Shown: piece after piece, positions 11,401 to 22,262 of the stretch | Layout of the letters: each line of letters begins with the position of its first letter | Position numbering within the stretch: the stretch's first letter is position 1 | NCBI GenBank assembly: GCA_025617745.1 | Contig: CM046870.1 | Location: 3,229,285-3,293,284, forward strand | DNA from: Heliocidaris erythrogramma | Taxonomy: Eukaryota; Echinodermata; Echinoidea; Camarodonta; Echinometridae | Direction of reading: 5' to 3' | DNA: 64,000 bases | Notes under the pieces: generated by a model | The model's input: the letters and a program-made list of their open reading frames with translations, nothing else | Database searches by the model: none | What the model was told of the DNA's origin: nothing | Program-made: the position numbers and the translations under genes

Positions 11401-14400
11401 GAATTTGATAAATATCTGTTGACGCCCTCTAGCAGCTAAATACATGTAGTTTATTTATTGTCGATCCCTCAATTTGAATTTACACTCTGCCCTCTCCCTT
11501 CCATCTCTCTCTCTCTCTTCTTCGATATGTCTTCTCTTTCTCTTCCTCTTTCTTAGCCTATTGCTCTTCTTCCTCCACCCTTATCCTCTGTTTTTCTCAC
11601 TCTTTGTGTATATGCCCCCCCCCCCAATCATACTTTTATATCTAATTAAGGCTTGTTCACATATGCCGCACTAAACGGCGGTTATTTACCGTATCATATT
11701 TTGTGTGTACTAAATGAATGGCAAGTGGGTTGAAAAAAGTAGCTGTGTGCAATTCATTTATTTATTTATTTATTTATTTGCAGTTTTATTTATACAGGGG
11801 TAACATTGTCAGTTTCAGAACTGCTTTCCACAATGGCCCTGCCAGCATTTACTATGTATATGAGAATAATGTTAAAGATTGACATATAGAAAAAAGAATA
11901 AAATCCCTTGTAGAAATTAGAAACAAAGAAATTAATTAATTTACGTATATACAAAATACAGATTTGAAGACCAACTAAGAATAATTATTTGAACAAGTCT
12001 TTAGCAGTCTCTGCTCTATTTTTAATCAGTGTTTTTGATATCTCTACTCTAGCTCTGTGGTGCTTTCCCTGACACAATGACAAAGTGTGCTGAGCTTCTC
12101 AACGAGACATTAGACATTGATTTTATTGATATCAATGTGGGCTGTCCTATTGACTTGGTCTACCACAAGGTGTGTCAATATACTAAACCGCTTCATTCAA
12201 AGAGAAGAAGTGTAATCCATAGGTTTCCAGGAATGTCTGTTCTCTCCAACTAACTTCTCTGTCTCTTGGTAGAGTTGCTTACTAGATTAGACTTTTCATT
12301 GATATTATTTTGTTTTCTGAAAATGTCTGAAATCCAGATAAAACAAAAGTTCTTTTAATAAGAATTAGAGATATTTACATTTATATCATACTAAAAACAC
12401 TGAAATGTTAGAATGTTTTTTTATGTAACATAATTGAAGTTTGGGTTAGGGGTTGTAATTTCCTGAAAATTTTTCAGTTGATTGCATTTGTAGGATATAA
12501 TGTAGGAATTGTATATTTATATTTATTTTGCCACTCTCCACCCAGGTGTGGTAAATGGGTACCTGGTAGGAATTTATTCCTTCAATGCTTTTAAGGCATT
12601 ATAGGGCAGCTGGGCTAAAGCCAGGGTAATAATACTACTTCGGCGCTTAGAAACATTGTAACAAAAAAAAAAAAAAAAAAACAAGCGCAATATAAATGTT
12701 ATGTATTATTATTTTCCAGTTCTTTTAATTTTTTTTCTTTAATAGTTCAGCATATATTTTCTCCCTATATTTGATGTCTGAAATGTTTGTTATTTTCTGC
12801 CTTATAGGGAGCTGGATCTGGTTTGATGAACAGAATGGGCAAGTTTCAGGAGATTGTGAGAGGGATGAGTTCGGTAAGTAATTATACCTACGTGTACGTA
12901 CCCATCCATGTTTGATTTTGTATCACATGGCTGTCCTCTAAATCCATTCTAAAGGAATAACATTTGATTTCAACTTTCATCGTGTGAAATAGATTGCACA
13001 TTCAGGACCGTCATGGTTTGTACATAAGTCGGCTTTGGCTTTTCTTTTTAAAGATAAATGAGAGACTGACATACATGTACATATGGACAGACAACGTCAT
13101 AGTCATAGCGCTTATTTATAATGGTAATGATGCTATGCCAGCACCTACGCCAGCACCTACGCCAGCACCTACGCCAGCACCTACACCAGAAGCCAAAATT
13201 GCAAACTTTTGGTTGTCTGGAGTTTGGATTGGTTGACCCATATGCACCCGACTCTGTAAATGTTGACCCCATTATTTTTCACACATCTATTTTCTTGTTA
13301 TTTTCATTATAAAGTACTTTCATAATGTCTGTCAGTCTTACTATTAAACTATAAAAAGAAAACAGCTTTGAAACTGCTATAACTCATTTTATGCCTCCAA
13401 CCGACAAAGGTGGTGGCGGAGGCATTATGTTTTCGTGTTGTCCGTCCGTCTGTCCCACTTTCTTGTTCTAGCGATAACTCAAGAAACACATGAGGTATGA
13501 ACTTCAAACTTGGTGCTAGTATGTATCACCATAGGAAGACAATCTGATTAGATTTTGGGGTACGTAGGTCAAAGGTCAGGTGTAAGGTCGAATGTCAAAG
13601 AGGTCAATTTTCATGTAATTAGAGGCTTGTTATTCTGATTCAATCAAGATTTTAAAAAATCACCATGAACATGCGATATATTTCTGATCTTGCAAGGGCA
13701 GAGGCATACATTTTGAATTCATCTAGTTTTTCCTGCAATTCAATTCCATACCAAAAGTGCCGAATAGATGTAATCTGTAATTTTGTGAGTGAAAGCATGT
13801 CTTATTATTGAGAGAAAATTATGAGAAAATCATTGATTTTTCTTTCCATTCAGGTCCTAGATGTTCCTTTGACTGTGAAGATGAGAACCGGTGTCCATAA
13901 GGACAGTCTCATCGCTCATAAGATCATCCCTCGTATCTACGACTGGGGAGCATCTGTTGTTACGGTAAATATTTGACATCTTGGCCCAGGTCTTTAAAAA
14001 GAGTTGCGATTGATTCAAATTGTTCGCACCTGTAGATTAAAAAGACAGGAGATTTTAGGTTTGTAATCGGTTGGAGGACTTGCAATTGATGTGGATCAAT
14101 CGTAACTCTTTATAAGACAATTATTTTTGCTGAATTTATTATAGTAGTGCTTTATTTTTGTGAAGCGAAGAAGATAGTCACAGGAGAGTGTCTTAACATC
14201 CTTCCAAAGTGCATGGCTTTAGCTTCAGCATCCATTTGCAGCACATGGTGCATTCAGAGGAGAAAATCCTACCAGGGGAGCATTTCATCAAGTGTTTTGT
14301 CTGTGATTTTTACTGACAACTGTTATAAGCTAGTGTAATTCTTGCATCTGATTGGCTGAGAGCAAATTTGTCGGTAAAAATCACTGACAAAACGCTTGAT

Positions 14401-17400
14401 GAAACGCTCCCCAGGTACCCATGAACAGAGGTGTAGGATCTAGCCTTGAGGTTAAACCTTTCCAAATCTTCATGAGTACAGGGTTATGGTAAATGGGGTA
14501 GACCACAAGGTTTTCCTTCATCTGTTCATCCCTACAATAGCGCACAGTTTGTCTATCCTTGCTGTAACCCCGTTCTGCAATAAGGACTTTGCAACGTCCA
14601 GTTCCTGTGCTGAGGCAAGTTAGACATGACCATGGGTCGTGCATCACTTGAACTTGATGGTGGAGATTTCGTGAGACTGAGGGGAAAGCTTGTGTGGTAC
14701 ATTGTATATCCTGACAACAATTTTTTCCTCTCCCTCTTCCAGGTTCATGGTCGTACAAGGGAGCAGCGTTATTCTAAGTTAGCTGATTGGGATTATCTGA
14801 GAGAGTGTGTCCAGGCTGCACATCCACATCCATTCATTGGTGAGTTCAAAGGTCATTAGCCTGTCTATGAGCAATAAAACCATTAAGTAATATGTTTTTA
14901 GTCAAATTCTTCATTTAGGTTATTACTGTTTCACACATTAGAAAATATTTTAAATGGCATCTCACGAATTGTAGGATATGGAGACAGTCTTCATTTGAAA
15001 ATGCAAACCTCGTTCTTAAGTTAGATGATGGCCAGGGTTGCCCTCACCAAGCCTTACATATTCACTGAAATCAGGGAACAAAGGGGTACACAAACAAGAC
15101 TGATATTGCGTTATAATTGTGTTACACATGACTTACTTACTTACTTAGACTTAGTTCCTCCTGTTCCTTGCGGACCAATGGGTAGCAACAGTTGTTTTCC
15201 ATCTTGTTTGGTCTTCTGTCAAAGTCTTACCCTCCACCCACCTCAATCCCATGACACATTAGAAAATACTTTTAGTTGTATGTACCTCACACAATGTTCT
15301 ATGTAGGAAATGGAGACATTCTCTCATTTGAAGATGCAAACTTCTTCCGTGAGCAGAGTGGAGCTGCTGGTCAGATGATAGCCAGAGGTGCCCTCATCAA
15401 GCCTTGGATATTCACTGAAATCAAGGAGCAAAGGTACTCAAACATGACTAGTATTTCTAAATTAAAACATTTTATTCCTTTTTTCAATCGTAATTGTATT
15501 GAAAAATTAAACCCAACAATGGATTTAAAGGTAGTCTTGAGTTGTGGTGATGATAGAAAATATAATTTCACAGATTAACACTAAATCAATGATTATGACT
15601 ACAAATGAACAATATCTGGCGAATGAATTTTGTAGAAAATATATAACAGCCGAGAAATGAGCAAAGCAAGGATATCATGCTAGTAATCACGTATAATACA
15701 TGGTCTCATATGTGTTGTGTTGAAAATGTCTGACATGACTTTGGAACAAAAGATTCAAGATTTATTGTCCATATATACATGTAATACAGAAATTTGCTTT
15801 CCATTGGTGTGACATGCAATATGTGAAACATTTACAAAACATGGGTGATAATACTACAAGTAAAAACAGCCCTCCAACTCTCAGCACACAACATAACAAG
15901 ACAATATAATATCATTGGAAAATTGGTGGAATGAGCAGATATAGATGTCATCTCCTGCTTTCTAGATAATGACACTACTAACCAGCTGTTAGATCATGAC
16001 ATATACCCAGGATTTTCTTCTTCATGAATTTAATTTCTTAACTCTGTCCTGCAGAAAACAGAATGAAACACAACAGAGAGTTGTACAAAAAGCACTAAAA
16101 ATGAAGCTAGTCCTATACATGTGCAGGGGTGCACATTATTTCTAGCAAACTTGATGTGAGATCATCTTTTACCTTTTTTTGTCCTTCCACTAAGTTCACA
16201 AACGTGTGTCAAGAGGTAGCATTTACAGAAAGTTTCTTAATCATTCCGCTTGTTTTTATTGTACATCTTGCATTTTCTTATATTTTGCTTCTCTCTCCGT
16301 CATCCTCTTTCTGTCAGACATTGGGACATCTCTTCTAGTGAGAGGTTTGATATCCTCCAGGACTATGTCAACCTAGGTCTCTTACATTGGGGCTCAGATT
16401 CTGAGGTAGGTCTCTCAATGACATTCTCATGAATTATAAGAACTCATGGTCTAGGATTCTGTGACTGGTAAGGGCCCCAACCCCCTCAAAAATGAAATCC
16501 TGCTAAGCAAAAAAAAAAGGTTCCCACATTTTTCAGAAGTAGTTTGACTTATGTGAAGTTCGACCTAGGAAATGTAAATAACACATATTTTGCATGGTTT
16601 AGTCCAAAATTTGATTTGACTGAGGAAAAGTTCAAGTTATGCAACTTTGAGTTATGCAAGGTTAATTGTATACATATACTTGGGTATCAAAAATCTCTTA
16701 CAGGCAAACAAACAAAAAATGGCCTTTTTTTGGGGGGGGGGGGGAGACATGGCATAAGTTTACTCTAGCATGTATTGTAGGTATGGCAGATTTGGTTTTG
16801 TCAAGGGACATGTGCCCTCCCCTCCCCTCCCTTACTCTTTGATTCAAAACTCTGGAAAGTGTATGAAGAAGCTTATTATTATCCCCTCACCAACGAAGTC
16901 AAGGGGATATAGCAACGCTGCCATCCGTCCTTCCGTAACAAGTCGGTTTCCGTTCGATAACTTTAGAAATTTGTAAACAAATTTTCAGGCATTTTACAAA
17001 TTAAAAATTCCTCCCATCAAGCTTCTTCGTTTACTAACTTTAGAAATGTTTGACAGATTTTAATGGGGAGGGTTCATGGTATCAAAATACAGCCAAAGTT
17101 CGATTTTGGCTTATGTAGGTCAAAGGTCATAGCTCATTAAATATGCGAAAACCGAAAAATGTGGTTTTTTCGTTTGATAGCTTTAGTAATGTTTGACGGA
17201 TTTTAATGAAATTCGATATTAAGGTTCATGGTATCACAATACAGGCTGAGTTTGATTTCGGAGTATGTAGGTCAAAGGTCATGGCTCATTAAATATGCAA
17301 AAAAATCTGCAAATGTGTTTTCCGTTTGATAACTTTAGTAGACGGAAACCACATTTGCAGATTTTATTGCATATTTAATAAGCTATGACCTTTGAGCTTT

Positions 17401-19147
17401 TGACCTATCAAAATACAGCCTAAGTTGGATTTCGGAGATGTAGGTCAAAGGTCATAGCTCATTAAATATGCGAAAATCCGAAAAATGTGGTTTCCGTTCG
17501 ATAAATTTAGTAATGTTGGACAGATTTTAATGAATTTTGGTAAGAAGGTACATGGTATGAAGATATAGCCTCAGTTCGATTTTGGAGTAAATGGGCGAAA
17601 ATTCAAAAAATGTGGTTTCCGTTCGATAACTTTAGTAATATTTGACGGATTTTAATGAAATTTGATACGAAGGTACATGGTATCAAAATACAGCCTAAGT
17701 TGGATTGCGGAGTATGTAGGTCAAATTCAAAGGTCATTGCTCATTTAATATGCAAAAATCCGAAAATGTTATTTCTTTTGATAATATTACTGTTGGACAG
17801 GTTTTAATGAAATTGGGTAAGAAGGTACATGGTATGAAGATGTAGCCTAAGTTCAATCTTCGAGTATGTCATAGCTCATTAAATATGCAAAAATAGTTAA
17901 TTATATACATGCAAAAATTTGGTTTCCGTTTGATAATTTTAGTAATGTTCGACAGATTTTAATGAAATTTGGTATGAAGGTACATAGTACATGGTATCAA
18001 AATACAGCCCAAGTTTGATTTCGGAGTATGTAGGTGAAAGCTCAAAGCTCATTAAATATGCGAAAATAGCTAATTATATATATATGTGAAAATGTGGTTT
18101 ACGTAAGTAATGTTGTTGAGTATGTAAGTCAAAGGTCAAAGGTCACAGCTCATTAAATATGCATAAATTGCTAATTATGTACATGAGAAAGTTTATTTTC
18201 ACATCTCATGGGTCATTCTATAAAGTAGTAAACTTTCTGTACATCCAATCCCTAGGTATTAGTAACTTCCTTGCCTAGTAATATACTATTATAGTCTAAT
18301 GGAGTTAACTTGTTCTGACGTATATACATGTAGGCTATTTGTACCCGGCGAGGGGATGCTACTCTTTGCGTTGCCCTTGTTACATTTAGTTATGGACAAA
18401 AGTTGTGGATAAAAATATAGCGCAAGCCTGAAGGTACCTTGAAGTTTTTGTCATTTCATGCTCTTTAATTTCATATTTTTCTTGATGCAGGGTGTAAGGA
18501 AAACCAGGAGATTCCTTCTAGAGTGGCTGTCATTCCTCCATCGTTACATCCCAGTCGGACTCCTGGAGAGACTGCCACAGAAGATTAATGAAAGACCTCC
18601 ATACTTTGTTGGTAGGGATGATCTTGAGACACTCATGGCCAGTGCAAATTGTGCTGACTGGGTGAAAATAAGGTAAGATATAATTTGTGACATACTAAGA
18701 CAAAAACATTTTTCTGATGCCTAACCTATGAGTAACATCTTATAGTGTATCAAGTTCTATAGCAATCACAGAAAATGACTGAAGTTGTTTGCATACAAAA
18801 CAAATGAAGATTAGTTTTAATCGTGAGACCTTATGAGCATAGCCTGTCAAACATGTTGGCTATCTTGACTTTCAAACATTTAGTATTTATATGATTTTTT
18901 CAAACTTTCACTTACCTGTTCTATGATTATGCAAAACACTGTAAATTCCATATAATTTTTCTTTCAAATGAAGTTCAGTTACAATTTTTCCCAGTGAACC
19001 TATCTTTGTGTTGTTTTGTAATGGTAGGACAGTTGTAAACCTGCTCATTTTTTTCTGTGATTATTTTATTTCAGTGAAATGTTCCTTGGTCCTGTTCCTG
19101 GTGACTTTCAGTTCCTACCAAAACACAAAGCCAACTCATACAAGTAA
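8306..19147 (+). CDS. DUS3L: tRNA-dihydrouridine synthase 3-like (whole gene, 11 coding exons)
   Basis: DUS3L/Dus3 enzymes reduce uridine 47 in the variable loop of cytoplasmic tRNAs to dihydrouridine, using FMN and NAD(P)H. Coding exons: 8306-8466, 9317-10160, 10575-10727, 12053-12169, 12808-12873, 13854-13964, 14743-14839, 15307-15433, 16318-16405, 18491-18672, 19075-19147. They total 2019 nt, join without a frame break and use GT-AG ends throughout. The 672-aa product is close to the vertebrate length (about 650). Two CCCH zinc fingers lie at residues 118-137 and 154-175; the Dus TIM barrel begins near residue 326 (LLLAPLTT), and INVGCPIDL carries the expected catalytic Cys417. The C-terminus, [11 protein letters not shown], is typical of the family. 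The start is the ATG after an acceptor-like site; a longer open frame upstream at 8099 lacks support. Confidence 0.95.
8652..8838. mobile_element. 187-bp MITE with TA target site
   Basis: Inverted ends TACAGTAAAACCTG and CAGGTTTGACTGTA (one mismatch). The interior repeats GTGGTCTTTAT and its relatives several times. The TA at each tip fits a Tc1/mariner-like TA target, but class assignment is inference. Confidence 0.75.
9317..10160 (+). CDS. DUS3L: DUS3L coding exon 2 (both zinc fingers)
   Basis: Opens [16 protein letters not shown], matching the region before the fingers in vertebrate DUS3L. It carries a basic [15 protein letters not shown] stretch, finger 1 (C-x8-C-x5-C-x3-H, residues 118-137) and finger 2 (C-x8-C-x5-C-x5-H, residues 154-175). 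A low-complexity linker follows, then the first strand of the Dus barrel. Donor GTAAGT. Confidence 0.93.
10575..10727 (+). CDS. DUS3L: DUS3L coding exon 3
   Basis: 51 codons, phase 0 at both ends, reading [19 protein letters not shown]...CTNLLQGQ...DVFGVQ, part of the FMN-binding half of the barrel. The following 1.3 kb intron holds a CT-rich stretch near 11490-11640 and a (TTTA)n run near 11750-11780. Confidence 0.95.
12053..12169 (+). CDS. DUS3L: DUS3L coding exon 4 (catalytic cysteine)
   Basis: 39 codons with the family signature [14 protein letters not shown] begun here; Cys417 is the predicted general acid. Donor is GTGTGT. Confidence 0.95.
12530..12712 (+). repeat. SINE 3' half
   Basis: In DUS3L intron 4. 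Starts GCCACTCTCCACCCAGGTG...AAATGGGTACC, the same body sequence as the SINE at 46346-46624, and ends in a CGCTTAG...poly-A...GCGCAATATAAATG tail. The tRNA head is absent, so the copy is 5'-truncated. Confidence 0.7.
12808..12873 (+). CDS. DUS3L: DUS3L coding exon 5
   Basis: 22 codons, [20 protein letters not shown]..., phase 0 at both ends, immediately after the catalytic loop. Confidence 0.93.
13137..13184. repeat. 12-bp minisatellite, four units
   Basis: GCCAGCACCTAC repeated four times in tandem in DUS3L intron 5. The Pro-Thr-like frames it creates are a repeat artefact. Confidence 0.9.
13392..13708. mobile_element. Short DNA element with ATGCCTCC ends
   Basis: Left end ATGCCTCC and right end GAGGCAT are inverted. 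The left end also folds on itself (TGCCTCC...GGAGGCA). The interior has a perfect AGGTCAAAGGTCA at 13566-13578. A related end occurs near 7250. Confidence 0.6.
13854..13964 (+). CDS. DUS3L: DUS3L coding exon 6
   Basis: 37 codons, [18 protein letters not shown]...DWGASVVT, phase 0 at both ends. The PLTVKMRTG block is a conserved Dus strand with an FMN-contacting Lys. Confidence 0.95.
14276..14411. mobile_element. 136-bp foldback MITE, copy 1
   Basis: Inverted ends GGGAGCATTTCATCAAG and its near complement CTTGATGAAACGCTCCC, flanked on both sides by CAG. Lies in DUS3L intron 6. Same family as 41272-41407 and 51140-51267. Confidence 0.9.
14743..14839 (+). CDS. DUS3L: DUS3L coding exon 7
   Basis: 32 codons plus one base: [19 protein letters not shown]...HPHPFIG. 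The HGRTREQRY motif is the conserved Dus signature in which the His and Arg contact flavin phosphate or tRNA. Confidence 0.95.
14975..15083 (+). pseudogene. Degenerate duplicate of DUS3L exon 8
   Basis: Inside intron 7, just upstream of the real exon. It keeps the acceptor GTAG, GGAGACAGTCTTCATTTGAA, GATGATGGCCAG, CCTCACCAAGCCTTACATAT and AAATCAGGGAACAAAG, each close to exon 8. It has lost about 18 bp, which breaks the frame. Upstream intron sequence (ACATTAGAAAATA) is duplicated too, so the event was a local tandem duplication. Splicing it in would frameshift the protein. Confidence 0.85.
15307..15433 (+). CDS. DUS3L: DUS3L coding exon 8
   Basis: [14 protein letters not shown]...[24 protein letters not shown] and MIARGAL are the conserved FMN phosphate-binding strands of the Dus barrel. 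Begins in phase 1, ends in phase 2; donor GTACTC is weak. The following intron (15434-16317) holds no recognised gene. Confidence 0.95.
16318..16405 (+). CDS. DUS3L: DUS3L coding exon 9
   Basis: Reads [20 protein letters not shown]...HWGSDSE, the start of the helical tRNA-binding part. The next intron (16406-18490) is the largest of the gene and contains the element at 16881-18357. Confidence 0.95.
16881..18357. mobile_element. 1.5 kb element with internal degenerate tandem array
   Basis: Ends ATCCCCTC (16881) and GAGGGGAT (18350-18357) are inverted. The interior is a degenerate array of about eight units, 110 to 180 bp each. The units share GGTTTCCGTTCGATAACTTT, GATTTTAATGAAATTTG, AAGGTACATGGTATCAAAAT, TGTAGGTCAAAGGTCAT and GCTCATTAAATATGC. 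One segment near 17340-17410 is inverted. No protein is encoded. Confidence 0.8.
18491..18672 (+). CDS. DUS3L: DUS3L coding exon 10
   Basis: Reads [19 protein letters not shown]...[20 protein letters not shown]...[10 protein letters not shown], near-identical in pattern to the vertebrate helical domain. Ends phase 2. Confidence 0.96.
19075..19147 (+). CDS. DUS3L: DUS3L terminal coding exon 11
   Basis: Reads [24 protein letters not shown] then TAA at 19145-19147. The final five codons lie inside unit 1 of the tandem array that forms the 3' flank. Confidence 0.95.
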
Positions 19148-20135
19148 AGCTCATAAAGTCCCAAATAGCCAAGCTCTTACAAGAGCTAATGGTATGATCA
19201 ACCTCAGCTGCAGATGTGGGAACTATGTAACTGGACAGCTCACCAAAGTCACAATGCAGTCAATGAAGCGAACTCATACAAGTAAAGCTCATAAAGTCCC
19301 AAATAGCCAAGCTCTTACAAGAGCTAATGGTATGATCAACGTCAACTGTAGACTTCCGGAACTATGTAATCTGACAGCTCAAAATCACAATGCAGTCAAT
19401 GAAGCGAACTCATACAAGTAAAGCTCATAAAGTCCCAAATAGCCAAGCTCTTACAAGAGCTAATGGTATGATCAACGTCAACTGTAGACTTCCGGAACTA
19501 TGTAACCTGACAGCTCAAAGTCACAATGCAGTCAATGAAGCCCAACTCATACAAGTAAAGCTCATAAAGTCCCAAATAGCCAAGCTCTTACAAGAGCTAA
19601 TGGTATGATCAACGTCAACTGTAGACTTCCGGAACTATGTAACCTGACAGCTCAAATCACCAAAGGCACAATGCAGTCAATGAAGGGAACTTCTACAGAT
19701 GAAGCTGATAGAGTCCCAAATAGCCAAGCTCTTACAAGAGCTAATGGTATGATCAACCTCAGCTGCAGATGTGGGAACTATGTAACTGGACAGCTCACCA
19801 AAGTCACAATGCAGTCAATGAAGCCAACTCCTACAAATGAAGCTGATTAAGTCCTAAGGAGCTTAACTCTTACAAGAGCTTATGGCATGAACAACCCTCA
19901 GATGTAGACACTGGAAAATATGTGACCCAACAGCTCAAATCACCAAAGTCACAATGCCGACAATGAAACATGTGGGGAAAAGGAATGAAGCTGATTAAGT
20001 CCTAAGGAGCTTAACTCTTACAAGAGCTAATGGCATGAACAACTCTCAGATGTAGACATTGGAAAATATGTGACCCAACAGCTCAAATCACCAAAGTCAC
20101 AATGCCGACAATGAAACATGTGGGGAAAAGGATGA
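19133..20135. repeat. ~138-bp tandem array at the DUS3L 3' end
   Basis: Seven units begin at about 19133, 19271, 19407, 19544, 19688, 19826 and 19980. The first five measure 138, 136, 137, 144 and 138 bp; the last two are about 155 bp and more diverged. Shared blocks are CTCATACAAGTAAAGCTCAT, CCAAATAGCCAAGCTCTTAC, AAGAGCTAATGGTATGATCA and CACAATGCAGTCAATGAAG. A period near 46 codons keeps frames open across units, so apparent repeat proteins are artefacts. The array probably lies in the 3' UTR. Confidence 0.9.
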
Positions 20136-20336
20136 TTTTTCGGAATGGATTCTGTTTTCCTTGTTGTAAAACATGCTGTCTTATAGTAGATTTTTACTGG
20201 AGTCAACTACAAGTGTTTTATATAATCATACATCCTTGGACAGCTTGAAAATGCACTAAACAACAACTTTAATTCTCGCTACCTCAAATATGCAATTTTT
20301 TGACTTCCGGTCTGTATTGAAATACTACGGCTTATG

Positions 20337-20342
20337 AATAAA
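20337..20342 (+). promoter_or_regulatory. Candidate polyadenylation signal for DUS3L
   Basis: AATAAA about 1.2 kb after the stop codon and beyond the tandem array. It is the first clear canonical hexamer I noticed there. No transcript evidence. Confidence 0.3.
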
Positions 20343-21092
20343 ATGAGTGCTAAAATGCTTAATTTTTGGATCGCATGACATAAACCACTCAAATTTTGAA
20401 AATGCAACCAATTGTCTCAGGGTCAATCCACGTCAAATCAACCAATTTTTTGACAATTTGTCACCCGACCCCCTTCAATTTTTTTTTAACTCGCACCAAA
20501 TGTTCCTCGGAGTGTCTGACGGAAAACCCCAAAATATTTTGCCCCAAGGTAAAGTGGTTGCTAAGATACAGCCTCGCATAGCAACCAATGCACGTTCCAA
20601 GAAATAAGTTTTATGAAAATTATGTTTTTTTAATTGACCATTGAAGCCAGAATTTTTATCCAGTACAGCTCATTATCTGTAAATTGGTAGAACTTTATGC
20701 TCTTTAAAAGAAAAATTAATTGTGACGCAAAACTGACCTTTCTTTTCTGCGTACGAGGTCACCGAACATGGTGTCGAATTTCATTTTTGAAATTTTGATG
20801 CATGTTTAGAGCCTCATATCTCTAATACTGTATGAGATCAGGAACTAGAGTTTTGTACAGTTAAAGACTTTGACTTGGCAATAATCCAACAAAAAATCTG
20901 CAGAATTCTGCGGGCCGTTTTTGTGAAGGGCGCCCTCAAATTTGGAAAAAATGAAAAATGTTCCAAGTTCAAGGTCACGGTCACAGATGACCCTTCGTCC
21001 CATCTAGGAATACCATGAAATTTTCTGTATTAATAGACATTCACCAATATTATCGGGGGTTACCAAAGAAGTTTTGGTACCGAAAGGTTTAA

Positions 21093-22004
21093 AGTAGCTA
21101 TCCAAAGAAAATCACAAATATGGCAATTAATGTATCACTAGAAACTGGGAAGCTTACAGATGGCAATCGTATAAGTTTTATGTCAACTGTGTATATGATG
21201 ATTATAAAAACAACACAAATAAAAGCTCTTCTCAGCATCTGGAATATCCGAGGATTCGCCAGAAATATAGTGAAGTTTTGATGTCGTCACACTAGGGATC
21301 AATCCTGCTTAAGCAGACGACGTCCTATAATGAATAAACGTAACTGCAATGCAATTATTTATCAAATTATAAAGACCATTCTAAAAGGGAAAGTGAACCG
21401 ATTCTTATAATTAAAACCGTTTGATAGTAAATACACAGGAGAAGGGTCAATGATCAATGAAATAAACCCCACTTTCAAATTGAAAAGCCCTCCGAATAAT
21501 ATCACAGATTGTATTCGTTCCCTCTTGAAACACCGAACATGCCCCGGTGCAAGCAGCTGAAAATACAATGGCGTCTTATTTTGTTCACAAGTGACTGATT
21601 CCTTTATTTTTTTTAACGCTGCATTTTTCATCAAAATAATACCATGCACGAAGTTAAGAGTGAGGCAACAGACTAACATTAAGACTGACGCTAGTCAAGT
21701 AAGAGAAATAAGTGAAGAGGAGATGACAAAACAGGCACTGAAAAATGTGTAAGATGTTATGGGACATCGTCTGCTTAGACAGGACTGGTCCTTCGTGTGT
21801 CGTCACACATCTCAGCAGCGTTCAAGGAGCTCTTCAGCTGCTATATCGGGGACTGTATTTTACTGTTTTATAATTGATAATAATCATTAATTCAAATGTT
21901 TCCAAGCGTTGAATTTGGATAACCTTGTTTAATTTATGCCATCTATGCAATAATAAGTATTAAGCCAATATTTATTTTGATGGAATTTTCTTGCAATGTG
22001 ATCT
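21093..22004. mobile_element. 912-bp insertion nested in the left arm
   Basis: Comparison with the intact right arm places the insertion exactly between GGTTTAA and CGGCTAATTTT, with TTTAA duplicated at both junctions. It contains an inverted pair (about 21277-21333 and 21757-21812) built on CTAAGCAGACGA(C/T)GTCC and GTCGTCACAC. The tips share AG and a CAAGAAAAT-like block but are otherwise poor inverted repeats. Confidence 0.75.
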
Positions 22005-22262
22005 TTAACGGCTAATTTTCACCACCAAAAGTGGTCGTAAACGATGAAAATGGGATTCGGGGGACGATTCACGTGACGATAGTCTCAAAATGGAGAGCCC
22101 CAGCCCTGTCATATTTGCTGTAGTAATAGTCTGTAATACATATTTTAATAAAATATACAAGACTGCCTATTTGCATGATTTTGGCCTTAAAATTTGATCC
22201 AAAATGTGATAAAAACAGTTGTCTTGCCATTTCCTGTGTGTCTTTGTGTGTATTGATTTTTT

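Noticed and set aside
19008..19850. Apparent repeat-protein frames with a 46-residue period
   Set aside because: The period of the DNA array is close to a multiple of three. The real DUS3L frame stops at 19147, and unit lengths vary out of frame.
19133..20135. CRISPR-like regular repeats
   Set aside because: Units are contiguous, 136-155 bp, with no short repeat and unique spacer pattern, and the sequence is eukaryotic.
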